Assembly (NCBI RefSeq): GCF_006517235.1
Contig: NZ_CP041188.1
Coordinates: forward strand, 3,224,001 to 3,288,000
Reading direction: 5' to 3'
Source: Pseudarthrobacter sp. NIBRBAC000502772
GTDB lineage: Bacteria > Actinomycetota > Actinomycetes > Actinomycetales > Micrococcaceae
Length of the DNA: 64,000 nucleotides
Shown here: piece after piece, positions 1 to 7,221 of the stretch
Layout: each line of letters begins with the position of its first letter
How positions within the stretch are numbered: the first letter of the stretch is position 1
Translations under genes and position numbers: made by a program
Notes under the pieces: model-generated
What the model was told of the DNA's origin: nothing
The model's input: the letters and a program-made list of their open reading frames with translations, nothing else
The model's database searches: none

Positions 1-105
1 GATTCCGCCAGGCGAGGCCGCCTGGTAGCCGGGGGCCAGATAAATATGTACCCCGGCATCGATGAACAATGCCAGTGCCGTCAGTACCCTCAGTGCCATG
101 TTCAT
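1..105 (-). CDS. Partial small membrane protein, N-terminus only
   Basis: Only the first 35 codons of this minus-strand gene are present; the rest lies beyond the left edge. The ATG at 105 overlaps the stop of the upstream cupredoxin gene as ATGA, which suggests translational coupling. The visible residues begin MNMALRVLTALALF and continue into GVHIYLAPGYQ, a hydrophobic helix like the first segment of small actinobacterial integral membrane proteins (DoxX-like or hypothetical). No function can be assigned from this fragment. Pairing with a secreted cupredoxin hints at an envelope or metal-related role, but that is inference. Confidence 0.6.
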   Translation of the reverse strand, partial: MNMALRVLTALALFIDAGVHIYLAPGYQAASPGGI

Positions 106-485
106 TTGACTATCAGCGTCCCGCGCATATTGGGGTGATAAGTGCAGAAGTAGGGGTAGGAGCCGGGTGCCGAGGGCGCCGTGAACGTGGCCGTCCCGCC
201 GCTTCCGCGGACATCCACGTCAAATGCCTGGCCCTGGTCCGCGGTGACGGTATGGCCCGCTGAATCCATGTTGGTGACCGTGACAATTGTGCCCGGCGCA
301 ACGGTCAGCGGCGCGCCATACTCGAAGTCCTTGATGGTGATTACAGGCGCTCCAGGAGTGACCGCTCCCGTCGTCGCTGTCCCCGGCCCGGGGGACGCCG
401 CGGGACTCCCGGTGCCGGAGCCGCAACCGCCCAAAAGGAGCGCCGCCATCAGTAGCACCGTGGCCTTGGCCTGAATCGCTCTCAC
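102..485 (-). CDS. Cupredoxin (plastocyanin/azurin-like) lipoprotein
   Basis: A 127-residue secreted copper-binding protein. Residues 1-20 form a signal peptide ending in the lipobox LLGGC, so Cys21 is probably lipidated and the protein anchored outside the membrane. A Ser/Pro/Gly/Thr-rich linker (about 22-48) is followed by one cupredoxin domain (about 48-127). All four expected type 1 copper ligands are visible: His78 (AGHTV), then Cys114, His117 and Met120 in the loop FCTYHPNM. Family members carry single electrons or bind copper; the partner here is unknown. The downstream membrane-protein gene overlaps its stop codon. Confidence 0.88.
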   Translation of the reverse strand: MRAIQAKATVLLMAALLLGGCGSGTGSPAASPGPGTATTGAVTPGAPVITIKDFEYGAPLTVAPGTIVTVTNMDSAGHTVTADQGQAFDVDVRGSGGTATFTAPSAPGSYPYFCTYHPNMRGTLIVK

Positions 486-675
486 TGTGACCGTCCTCGA
501 CTCCGGAAAACCAGGGCCGGCAAGGCCCCGCCTGTCCCTATTATTGTGCGCGCATCAGACGGAAATGGCGCCTACGGCTGCAGCGGTAGGCGCCACCTTG
601 CCCGCGGATCAAGAATGTCAGTGCCGGCAGATAGGTTCAGGGCGAAATGATCGCCACGAAAGGGAACCGATCCGC

Positions 676-1755
676 GTGTCTACACCAGCATCGTTTGAAT
701 CAACGCCCGCGACGTCAAGCATGCCCGATTGGTATCCGGAGTTGTTGGCGTCCGTCGCCTCACAGGTCCGTTCCGGCCGGTCCAGGGCAATTTCGGCCGC
801 CAACCGGGAGATGCTGCTTTCGTACTGGGTGATTGGCAGCGAATTGGCCAAGCGAGAGTCAGCCCAAGGTTGGGGTAGCAAAGTGGTAACGCGGCTCTCG
901 GCTGACGTCCGCTCGGCTTTTCCCGAGGCACGTGGATTTTCGCCGCGAAATCTCCGCTATATGAAGTCGTTCGCCGAAGCCTGGCCTGACTTCCCAATGT
1001 TGCAACAGCCTGTTGCAACATTGCCGTGGGGCCACAATGTCATCCTTCTCGACAAACTTGAGGACTCGGGCGCCCGGCGCTGGTACGCCGCTGCCGCCGT
1101 CGAGAATGGCTGGTCACGGAACGTGCTTGCCCACCACATCGAGACGAAGCTCTCCGAACGTTCCGGCAAGGCGATCACCAACTTCAAAGCAACATTGCCG
1201 CCGTCGGATTCGGATCTTGCCCAGCAATCATTCAAGGACCCATATGTCTTCGACTTCGTGGCCATGACAGGCAAGCGGAATGAGCGTGAGCTTGAGGGAC
1301 AACTCGTGGTGCACGTCGAAAAATTCCTGTTGGAGCTCGGCCAGGGATTCGCCTTCGTTGGCCGGCAAGTCCGGTTGACCATCGGGGCGGACGAATTCTT
1401 CGCCGACCTGCTGTTCTACAATTTCAAGCTCCGCTGCTTCGTTGTGGTCGAGCTGAAGGCCACCGCCTTCAAGCCGGAGTATCTGGGTCAGATCAACATG
1501 TACATGTCCGCTGTCGACGACCTCCTGGGTCATCCTGACGACGAGCCGACCATCGGACTGCTGCTGTGCAAAACGAAGAACAACGTCGTGGCCGAGTACT
1601 CTTTGCGGGGCTTCTCGAAACCGATCGGTATCGCCGAATGGGAATCCGCGATTGTGGCGTCCTTGCCAGAGGAATTCGCTGCCACGCTACCCAGCATCAG
1701 CGAAATCGAAGCCGAGCTTTCGCAAGACTTTTCCCAAGGAGATTCGGTGGATTAG
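676..1755 (+). CDS. YhcG-family (DUF1016) PDDEXK nuclease domain protein
   Basis: A 359-residue protein of the YhcG/DUF1016 family. The N-terminal half (about 15-170) is the helical DUF1016_N region, with MLLSYWVIGSELAKRE and FSPRNLRYMKSFAEAWP typical of it. The C-terminal half (about 190-345) is a PDDEXK-type nuclease fold: Asp244 in FADLLFYN and Glu259-Leu-Lys261 in VVVELKAT are the likely metal-binding catalytic residues. GTG at 676 was chosen because an AAGGGA stretch lies just upstream and residues before it look non-native; ATG at 721 is an alternative. Family members are thought to act in DNA repair or defence and often sit in mobile regions. No restriction-modification partner is adjacent. 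Confidence 0.85.
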   Translation: MSTPASFESTPATSSMPDWYPELLASVASQVRSGRSRAISAANREMLLSYWVIGSELAKRESAQGWGSKVVTRLSADVRSAFPEARGFSPRNLRYMKSFAEAWPDFPMLQQPVATLPWGHNVILLDKLEDSGARRWYAAAAVENGWSRNVLAHHIETKLSERSGKAITNFKATLPPSDSDLAQQSFKDPYVFDFVAMTGKRNERELEGQLVVHVEKFLLELGQGFAFVGRQVRLTIGADEFFADLLFYNFKLRCFVVVELKATAFKPEYLGQINMYMSAVDDLLGHPDDEPTIGLLLCKTKNNVVAEYSLRGFSKPIGIAEWESAIVASLPEEFAATLPSISEIEAELSQDFSQGDSVD

Positions 1756-1781
1756 CCGGAATCGATATGCAAGGCTCTGCG

Positions 1782-2519
1782 TCAGCCCGGGGCGAGGACG
1801 CAGAACTCGTTGCCCTCAGGGTCGGCGAGGCACACCCATGGCACATCGCCCTGGCCGACGTCGGCGTCGGTGGCGCCCAGAGCCCGCAGCCTGGCCACTT
1901 CTGCCGCTTGATCACCACCCGGGTACGGCATCACGTCGAGATGGACACGGTTCCACACCGTCTCCACTCCGGACGTGCGAAGTAGTTCCAGATACGGCCC
2001 GACGCCCTTGGCCGAACGCAGCCTCGCATGATCGTCGTTCACCTCGTGCACGGTCCAGTCCGTGGCCTCGCCCCAGAACCGGGCCAGGGCCCGCGGATCG
2101 GCGCAGTTGACCACCACCGTGGCAATCGGCCCGGTGTCCCGGTAGATCGATCGCGGCTCCAGCACACAGAACACATTGCCCTCCGGGTCTGCCAGGACCT
2201 TCCACGGCACATCACCCTGGCCCACATCCGCGGGCGTCGCACCGAGCTCCACGAGGCGCGCCACCAGCTCCGCCTGATGGGCCAAGGACGTGGTGGCCAG
2301 ATCGAGGTGCGCGCGGTACTTCACTGTCTCGGGGTCCGGGACGGTCACGACATCGACGCACACGGCGGTGGGGTCCGGCCATGCGAAGCCCACGGGTTCA
2401 ACATTGGTCACTCCGGGTCCCTCGCTGGAAACACCCCAGCCGAGCGCCTCCGCCCAAAACCGGCCGAGCGCCGAGTCATCCCGAGCCTTGAAATTCACCT
2501 GAACAAGTCGCAGCGCCAT
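1782..2519 (-). CDS. Double-domain VOC (glyoxalase-like) protein
   Basis: A 245-residue protein built from two homologous vicinal-oxygen-chelate repeats (about 1-118 and 125-245). Each ends in the same pattern: VGQGDVPW, then LADPEGN and FCVL. This is the Glyoxalase_6 subgroup common in actinobacteria, usually of unknown substrate and sometimes linked to antibiotic resistance or small-molecule modification. The start is ATG at 2519 (MALRLVQVNF), since upstream codons do not fit the family. It stands alone, convergent with the YhcG gene. Confidence 0.85.
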   Translation of the reverse strand: MALRLVQVNFKARDDSALGRFWAEALGWGVSSEGPGVTNVEPVGFAWPDPTAVCVDVVTVPDPETVKYRAHLDLATTSLAHQAELVARLVELGATPADVGQGDVPWKVLADPEGNVFCVLEPRSIYRDTGPIATVVVNCADPRALARFWGEATDWTVHEVNDDHARLRSAKGVGPYLELLRTSGVETVWNRVHLDVMPYPGGDQAAEVARLRALGATDADVGQGDVPWVCLADPEGNEFCVLAPG

Positions 2520-2710
2520 AGCACCAGACCCTATACCCACGTAAATACCCGATACCGGAGGCACGCCCTGGTCCGGGTCATTATCGCGGAGTCTTTACTC
2601 CAATGCGTCGTCGAGTCAACAATGGCTCTTACTACGGCCTCCGCTGGCTTGGCAGGGCGCCGCCCATCCGACTGCCGCCCCACCGGGCTGCCCTACACAG
2701 GAGCGCTGAC

Positions 2711-2968
2711 ATGAACGATCCGACAGCCACATCCCAGACAACCTCGGCTGTATCTGATCGCGCTGCACGGCTGGCGTCGATCCCCTCCTTTCAGCGGGTT
2801 AACGCCTACATCCGGGAGTACGGTGCCCGCGGGCATGGGCAGGTGCCGGGCAGCGACTTCACCTTCGGCAATCCACACCAGATGCCGGCCGACCGCTATG
2901 TGAATACCCTGCGGGACGCGCTGGCTCCTCAGAATGATCAGTGGTTCGCCTACTGGCGCTCCTCGTAA
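2711..2968 (+). pseudogene. Truncated aminotransferase (N-terminal fragment)
   Basis: The first about 80 residues resemble the N-terminus of PLP-dependent class I/II aminotransferases: IPSFQRVNAYIREYGARG, then DFTFGNPHQMP and QWFAY. Family members run to about 400 residues, but here similarity stops at about 2952 and the frame ends in WRSS-stop. ATG at 2711 has a good AGGAG ribosome site. The lost part begins where a minus-strand remnant ends, so a deletion fused two unrelated genes tail to tail. It lacks the PLP lysine and most of the catalytic core, so it cannot be an active enzyme. Confidence 0.7.
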
Positions 2969-3200
2969 GTCCGGTCCAGGTAGTACCGAAGGGTCTTCTC
3001 GGATGTCTTGATCCTTGCGACCTCGGTCTCCCGATATGTCTTGAGCTTCTCGCGTTTCCTGCTCTCCGTCTCGTGGATCTGGATCGCCTCGCGCAAAATC
3101 CCACGATCTCGTTGAACGCGCCGAGCGCATCAGCGGAGCTGACCCGGTCCACCGCCGGAGGCAGCACTTTGCCCTCGTGTACGCGTTTCTGATCAGTCAT
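2950..3200 (-). pseudogene. Frameshifted and truncated gene of unknown function
   Basis: Translation starts at ATG 3200 with MTDQKRVHEGKVLPPAV and runs in frame to about 3100 (FNEIVG). There one base appears to be missing. The next frame continues convincingly with ILREAIQIHETESRKREKL, then TEVARIKTSEKTLRYYL and a stop at 2950-2952. The second part is charged and likely helical or coiled coil. The start overlaps the stop of the upstream 146-residue gene by 8 bp, so the two once formed an operon. The C-terminus is probably lost at the deletion junction shared with the aminotransferase fragment. The family is not recognised. Confidence 0.55.
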
Positions 3201-3633
3201 CTGTGGCCTCCGTGGTTGTATCGGGGGATCTAAACGTGAGTTGTTCGGTAGTCCCATCGAGGCTGTCGTCCTCGCCGACGGCTGGCACGCTGATGATTTG
3301 TCCCACCGCCGTGACGAGGGTAAAGGCGACAAGGAGCCGCTTGCCGTGAAGCTTCCTGGTGGAGTCGAACGACTCGGACTCCAGAACGTCAATCGCCTTC
3401 GTCGCCTGGGATACCAGATGGCTGAGGACCCCGTCCTGATCACGCGCCCACTCCTTCACCCCGCGGTGGAGCTCGTCCTGCACATCGAGCGGCGCTATCG
3501 CGACGTCGACAATTCTTCGGTGCTCATCAGCCTGACTTAGTGCTTTGGTTCCATGGATCTTCACCGTGACACCGGCGCCGAGGAGACCCACACCCGCACC
3601 TGCGACATTGAGCATGAGCCCGCCAAATTCCAT
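3193..3633 (-). CDS. Small membrane protein of unknown function
   Basis: A 146-residue protein with a hydrophobic N-terminal stretch (about 4-24, GLMLNVAGAGVGLLGAGVTV). A charged, probably helical middle follows (VKEWARDQDGVLSHLVSQ), then a second hydrophobic segment at about 100-120 (LLVAFTLVTAVGQIISVPA). No family was recognised. It lies upstream of, and overlaps by 8 bp, a frameshifted gene on the same strand, so its partner is broken. The ribosome site is weak. It may be a remnant of an accessory two-gene module. Confidence 0.5.
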   Translation of the reverse strand: MEFGGLMLNVAGAGVGLLGAGVTVKIHGTKALSQADEHRRIVDVAIAPLDVQDELHRGVKEWARDQDGVLSHLVSQATKAIDVLESESFDSTRKLHGKRLLVAFTLVTAVGQIISVPAVGEDDSLDGTTEQLTFRSPDTTTEATDD

Positions 3634-4070
3634 GCAGCCACCGCCCGAAACGTAGCTTCCGCCGCCGAAGAATGCCAGTATGGCCCGCTCTGCGCGGCCC
3701 CGTTGAGGGTTTTGATTCGGGTCCCGGTAGGTGGACGAAGCAAACGTGGGTTACTGCAGCGCGGATAAGTTGGACGCCAGCGGGTTCTTCATGGCTTGCT
3801 GTGCCCCGGACGAAGGCGATACCGGTCCGCACGTCGCTTTCGACGATGCGACCGTAGTAGGAGTCTGGGACTGAATGCGAGACCTAGTTCCGCAAGGACG
3901 CCGGGCACTGCCAGCACGCCCGAAGTACCAATGACCTAGTCCCCTAACCAAGCCCACAGAGCCTCTTGTTGGCACGACGTCGCCTTGCGGGAAACCCTGA
4001 CCCCCGGAGGTTTTCAATGACGCACCCTAGCGGGTCTAAACGGAGGATTTATGTGGTTCGACTCGCCCTG
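3634..4070. other. About 440 bp without a supportable gene
   Basis: No open frame here has a good ribosome site and recognisable sequence. On the minus strand a run from about 3885 to 3740 (VSHSVPDSYYGRIVESDV and onward) reads like former coding sequence, but it has no start and no recognised family. Together with the two remnants on its left, this looks like eroded accessory DNA. Confidence 0.4.
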
Positions 4071-4099
4071 TTGACCGCTGATGTGATGCACGATACAGT
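4071..4099 (+). promoter_or_regulatory. Predicted sigma-A promoter of the fructoside cluster
   Basis: TTGACC at 4071-4076 and TACAGT at 4094-4099 are separated by exactly 17 bp, 56 bp before the LacI regulator start. The hexamers match the TTGACA / TATAAT consensus at 5/6 and 4/6. It would drive regulator, permeases, binding protein and hydrolase as one transcript. Confidence 0.6.
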
Positions 4100-4105
4100 T
4101 TACGA

Positions 4106-4121
4106 AGTTATACGAATAACT
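4106..4121 (+). promoter_or_regulatory. Dyad operator candidate for the LacI-type regulator
   Basis: AGTTAT-ACGA-ATAACT is a perfect 6-bp inverted repeat with a 4-bp centre, starting 7 bp downstream of the predicted -10 box. A LacI-family repressor bound here would block its own transcript and the sugar genes behind it. Whether it is the real operator is inference. Confidence 0.5.
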
Positions 4122-4154
4122 CACGAAAGCAACTGGCCCGAGGAGGTGCCCATC

Positions 4155-5198
4155 ATGGCTGGATCACGGCCAAAGTCAGGACCGACAATGCACGACGTCG
4201 CTGCTGCTGCCGGCGTTTCACAGGCCACCGTGTCGCTGGTGCTGAATTCAGCCTCCGGGTCGCGTTTCTCCGAGGATACGCGCAAGCGTGTTCGGGACGC
4301 CGTGAAACGGCTCGGCTACCGTACCAACGCCCACGCCAAAGTCCTTCGCGAGGGCGTGGCCGGCATGATCGGGTTCATTGGCGATTCCGTGGCCACCACT
4401 CCTTTTGCAGGCGCCATCATCGAAGGCGCACAGCAGCGGGCCTGGGAAGACGGACTCCTCCTGCTCTCGGTAAACACCGGCGGTGATAAGCAGCTCGAGG
4501 CCGCATCTTTGGACACCATGCTCTCTTATAAGGTCGCCGGCGTGGTCTATGCCGCCATGTATCACCGGCGGCTGGAAGTTCCTGAGGCCCTGTCGGGCGT
4601 CAGGTCCGTGGTGCTGAATTCGCAGGACCGGGCGGGTCTCGTCCCGAGCGTCGCCCCGGACGAGGTCAAAGGCGGGTACGCGGCCACGAGCCGACTCCTC
4701 GAGGCGGGCCACACCCGGGTGGGGATGATCAATATCGAAACCCTTGAAAGCGGCCTTCCCGCCGCCGTCGGCCGCTATGAGGGCTACTGCGCGGCACTTG
4801 AGGAAGCGGGGCTGGCCGTTGATCCGTCGCTGGTCCGCTTCGGGCAAGGCGGTGAGGAGCATGGCTACAAGTACACGATGGAGCTCATGACCACCAGCAA
4901 CCCGCCCACCGCGATCTTCTGCGCGAACGACCGCGGCGCCTGGGGTGCCTACCAGGCCGTCTCGGACCTGCACCTCTCCATCCCCGGGGACGTCTCGATC
5001 GTGGGGTTTGATAATCAGGCGACTCTGGCGCCGTTTCTTCGCCCGGGATTGACCACTTTTGAATTGCCGTTCGTCGCCATGGGCCGGCGCGCGGTTGAGC
5101 TGATCCTCCAGGACGCGGAACCCGATGGCCGGGTCGAGCTGATGGACTGCCCTCTGATTGAACGAAATTCCGTGACCCATCCTAAGGAGATGCCATGA
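4155..5198 (+). CDS. LacI-family transcriptional regulator of the GH32 cluster
   Basis: A 347-residue LacI/GalR repressor. The helix-turn-helix and hinge lie at about 11-60 (MHDVAAAAGVSQATVSLVLN), followed by a periplasmic-binding-protein-like sensor domain (about 65-345), including ANDRGAWGAYQAV and VSIVGFDNQ. Start ATG 4155 is preceded by AGGAGG at the right distance; the open frame extends further upstream without a ribosome site. Its stop overlaps the first permease start as ATGA. As first gene of the fructoside cluster, it probably senses a fructose-containing sugar and autoregulates through the dyad at 4106. Confidence 0.92.
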   Translation: MAGSRPKSGPTMHDVAAAAGVSQATVSLVLNSASGSRFSEDTRKRVRDAVKRLGYRTNAHAKVLREGVAGMIGFIGDSVATTPFAGAIIEGAQQRAWEDGLLLLSVNTGGDKQLEAASLDTMLSYKVAGVVYAAMYHRRLEVPEALSGVRSVVLNSQDRAGLVPSVAPDEVKGGYAATSRLLEAGHTRVGMINIETLESGLPAAVGRYEGYCAALEEAGLAVDPSLVRFGQGGEEHGYKYTMELMTTSNPPTAIFCANDRGAWGAYQAVSDLHLSIPGDVSIVGFDNQATLAPFLRPGLTTFELPFVAMGRRAVELILQDAEPDGRVELMDCPLIERNSVTHPKEMP

Positions 5199-6169
5199 GC
5201 CGCACCATTCCGGCCCGACGCGGCCGTCCTGCTGCGGCGCCGGTGCCGCAGCGAAAAACTTCTCTTTCGCTCCGAATGAAGAGGATTTCCCGTGCCTGGC
5301 AGTTATACGTATTACTAGCCCCGGCGATTGTCTACATTCTGGTCTTCAAGTACTGGCCGATGTACGGCGTGCAGATCGCGTTCAAGAACTACAACCCGGT
5401 GGACGGGTTCACGGACAGCCCCTGGGTGGGTCTGACGCACTTCATCAGGTTCGTGAACTCCTACCAGTTCGGCCAGGTGGTCGGTAACACCTTGTGGATT
5501 GCCGTCCTTGGACTGTTGGTGGCCTTCCCGATTCCAATCATCCTGGCTTTGCTGGTCAACCAGCTCCAGAGCGAGAGGTTCAAGAAGTTCACCCAGACCG
5601 TGCTGTATTCGCCCGCGTTCATCTCCACCGTGGTGGTGGTTGGCATCATGTTCGTGGTTCTGTCCCCGAGGTCGGGGCTGGTGAACAACGCCATCCAGCT
5701 GGGCGGCGGGGAGCCGATCTTCTTTATGGGTTCGGCGGAGTGGTTCCGCCCCATCTATGTCATCTCGGATGTCTGGCAGAACGCCGGATTCTCGATGATC
5801 GTGTACCTCGCGGCACTGGCGGCGATCGACCCGGCACTGCATGACGCTGCCAAGGTGGACGGCGCTTCCAAGCTCCAGCGCATCCGTCACATTGACCTCC
5901 CGGGCATCATGCCGGTGGTGACGATCCTGTTCATCCTGGCCATCGGCAACCTGCTCAACGTCGGCTTCGAGAAGGCACTGCTGATGCAGACGCCGCTGAA
6001 TATTTCGACCTCGGAGATCATCCAGACCTACGTCTACCACGCGGGTCTGCAGCAGGCGCAGTTCAGTTATTCGGCCGCTATTGGCCTGTTCAATTCCCTC
6101 CTCAACCTGGCGCTGCTGCTCGTCTTCAACACGATTGCGCGCCGGGCCAACCAAGCGACCCTGTGGTGA
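5195..6169 (+). CDS. Sugar ABC transporter permease (LplB-type)
   Basis: A 324-residue integral membrane permease of the CUT1 family, LplB subgroup. About six membrane helices follow a basic N-terminal tail; the first is at about 45-65 (LAPAIVYILVFKYWPMYG). The cytoplasmic EAA loop that contacts the ATPase is visible as AAKVDGASKLQRIRHIDLPG. It overlaps the regulator by ATGA and is followed closely by the second permease. With that permease and the binding lipoprotein it should import an oligosaccharide. No ATPase gene is present, as is usual for systems sharing an MsmK-type ATPase. Confidence 0.93.
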   Translation: MSRTIPARRGRPAAAPVPQRKTSLSLRMKRISRAWQLYVLLAPAIVYILVFKYWPMYGVQIAFKNYNPVDGFTDSPWVGLTHFIRFVNSYQFGQVVGNTLWIAVLGLLVAFPIPIILALLVNQLQSERFKKFTQTVLYSPAFISTVVVVGIMFVVLSPRSGLVNNAIQLGGGEPIFFMGSAEWFRPIYVISDVWQNAGFSMIVYLAALAAIDPALHDAAKVDGASKLQRIRHIDLPGIMPVVTILFILAIGNLLNVGFEKALLMQTPLNISTSEIIQTYVYHAGLQQAQFSYSAAIGLFNSLLNLALLLVFNTIARRANQATLW

Positions 6170-6176
6170 TGCCGAA

Positions 6177-7136
6177 ATGTCTCTGACAACCAACCCCCGC
6201 ACTACCGAGAACCGGAGCCGGCCCCTCAGCCAGTTCCGTCCCAAGCGGACCCTGCGCGACAAATACGGCGACCGGGCCTTCAACATTGGCGCCACCGCCG
6301 TCCTGCTGCTGTCCATCCTGGCCGTGGTGTACCCGCTGTACTTCATCGTCATCGCCTCCATCAGCGACCCGAACGCCGTCTACGAAGGCAAAGTCTGGCT
6401 GCTTCCCTCCGGTGTTACCACGGAGGGGTACGAGCGGATCTTTGCCGACAGCCGGATCTGGAACGGTCTGGGCAACACGGTCATCTATACCGTGCTCGGC
6501 ACCGCCGTCAGCGTCAGCACCATCCTGTGCGGCGCCTACGCACTGTCCCGCAAGGACATGCCTGGCCGGAAGATCCTGATGCTCCTTTTCGTGATCACCA
6601 TGTTCTTTGACGGCGGACTCATCACCAAGTACCTGGTGGTCCGCGACCTGGGCATGCTGGACACCGTCTGGGCAGTGGTTCTGCCGGGAGCGGTGGGCGT
6701 ATGGAACCTGATCATCGCCAGGTCCTTCTTCGAGCACACCATTCCGAACGAACTGCGCGAAGCCGCCCAGATGGACGGGGCAACGGACTTCAAATTCTTC
6801 TTCCAGATGGTGCTCCCACTGTCGAAGCCACTGATCATGCTGATGATCATGGTCCACGTCGTGGCGCAATGGAACTCGTTCTTTGACGCACTGATCTTCC
6901 TCAACGACGACTCCAAGTACCCGTTGCAGCTCGTCCTGCGCAACATCCTGATCCAGTCAGACGTCTCCTCCACCGGAACCACCGGCGGGGACATCGAATC
7001 CTATGCCGCCGCGCAACGGATCGCAGAGCTCACCAAGTACGCCATGATCGTCGTCTCGAGCCTGCCACTCATGATTGCCCTGCCATTCATGCAGAAGCAC
7101 TTCACCAAGGGCGCCATGATCGGCGCCGTCAAATAG
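6177..7136 (+). CDS. Carbohydrate ABC transporter permease (LplC/YtcP-type)
   Basis: A 319-residue membrane permease, partner of the LplB-type protein. After a charged N-terminus it has six predicted helices, beginning at about 37-60 (AVLLLSILAVVYPLYFIVI). The EAA loop reads LREAAQMDGATDFKFFFQMV, and the tail KHFTKGAMIGAVK is typical of the family. ATG 6177 was chosen 8 bp after the upstream stop; a longer frame begins inside the first permease and is rejected. It belongs to the fructoside uptake operon. Confidence 0.93.
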   Translation: MSLTTNPRTTENRSRPLSQFRPKRTLRDKYGDRAFNIGATAVLLLSILAVVYPLYFIVIASISDPNAVYEGKVWLLPSGVTTEGYERIFADSRIWNGLGNTVIYTVLGTAVSVSTILCGAYALSRKDMPGRKILMLLFVITMFFDGGLITKYLVVRDLGMLDTVWAVVLPGAVGVWNLIIARSFFEHTIPNELREAAQMDGATDFKFFFQMVLPLSKPLIMLMIMVHVVAQWNSFFDALIFLNDDSKYPLQLVLRNILIQSDVSSTGTTGGDIESYAAAQRIAELTKYAMIVVSSLPLMIALPFMQKHFTKGAMIGAVK

Positions 7137-7221
7137 CTCCTCACCGCATCAACCGCCCGGGCAACCGCCGTCGGACGGCAGCACACCCACCGCAAGAACC
7201 CACCTCAGAATAGGAATGACC

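Noticed and set aside
487..675. Longer N-terminus for the YhcG protein
   Set aside because: The first 63 codons show no similarity to the family and begin 2 bp after the divergent cupredoxin start.
2859..3443. A 194-codon minus-strand frame as one gene
   Set aside because: Its two ends belong to different frames of real or remnant genes; only the middle (MTDQ start) is plausible coding sequence.
4099..4111. TTTACGAAGTTAT matches 12 of 13 bases of one loxP arm
   Set aside because: The second arm and 8-bp core are absent. The bases are better explained as part of the operator dyad region.
3966..4154. Longer N-terminus for the LacI regulator
   Set aside because: The open frame continues upstream, but it crosses the predicted promoter and operator, and the AGGAGG site fits ATG 4155.
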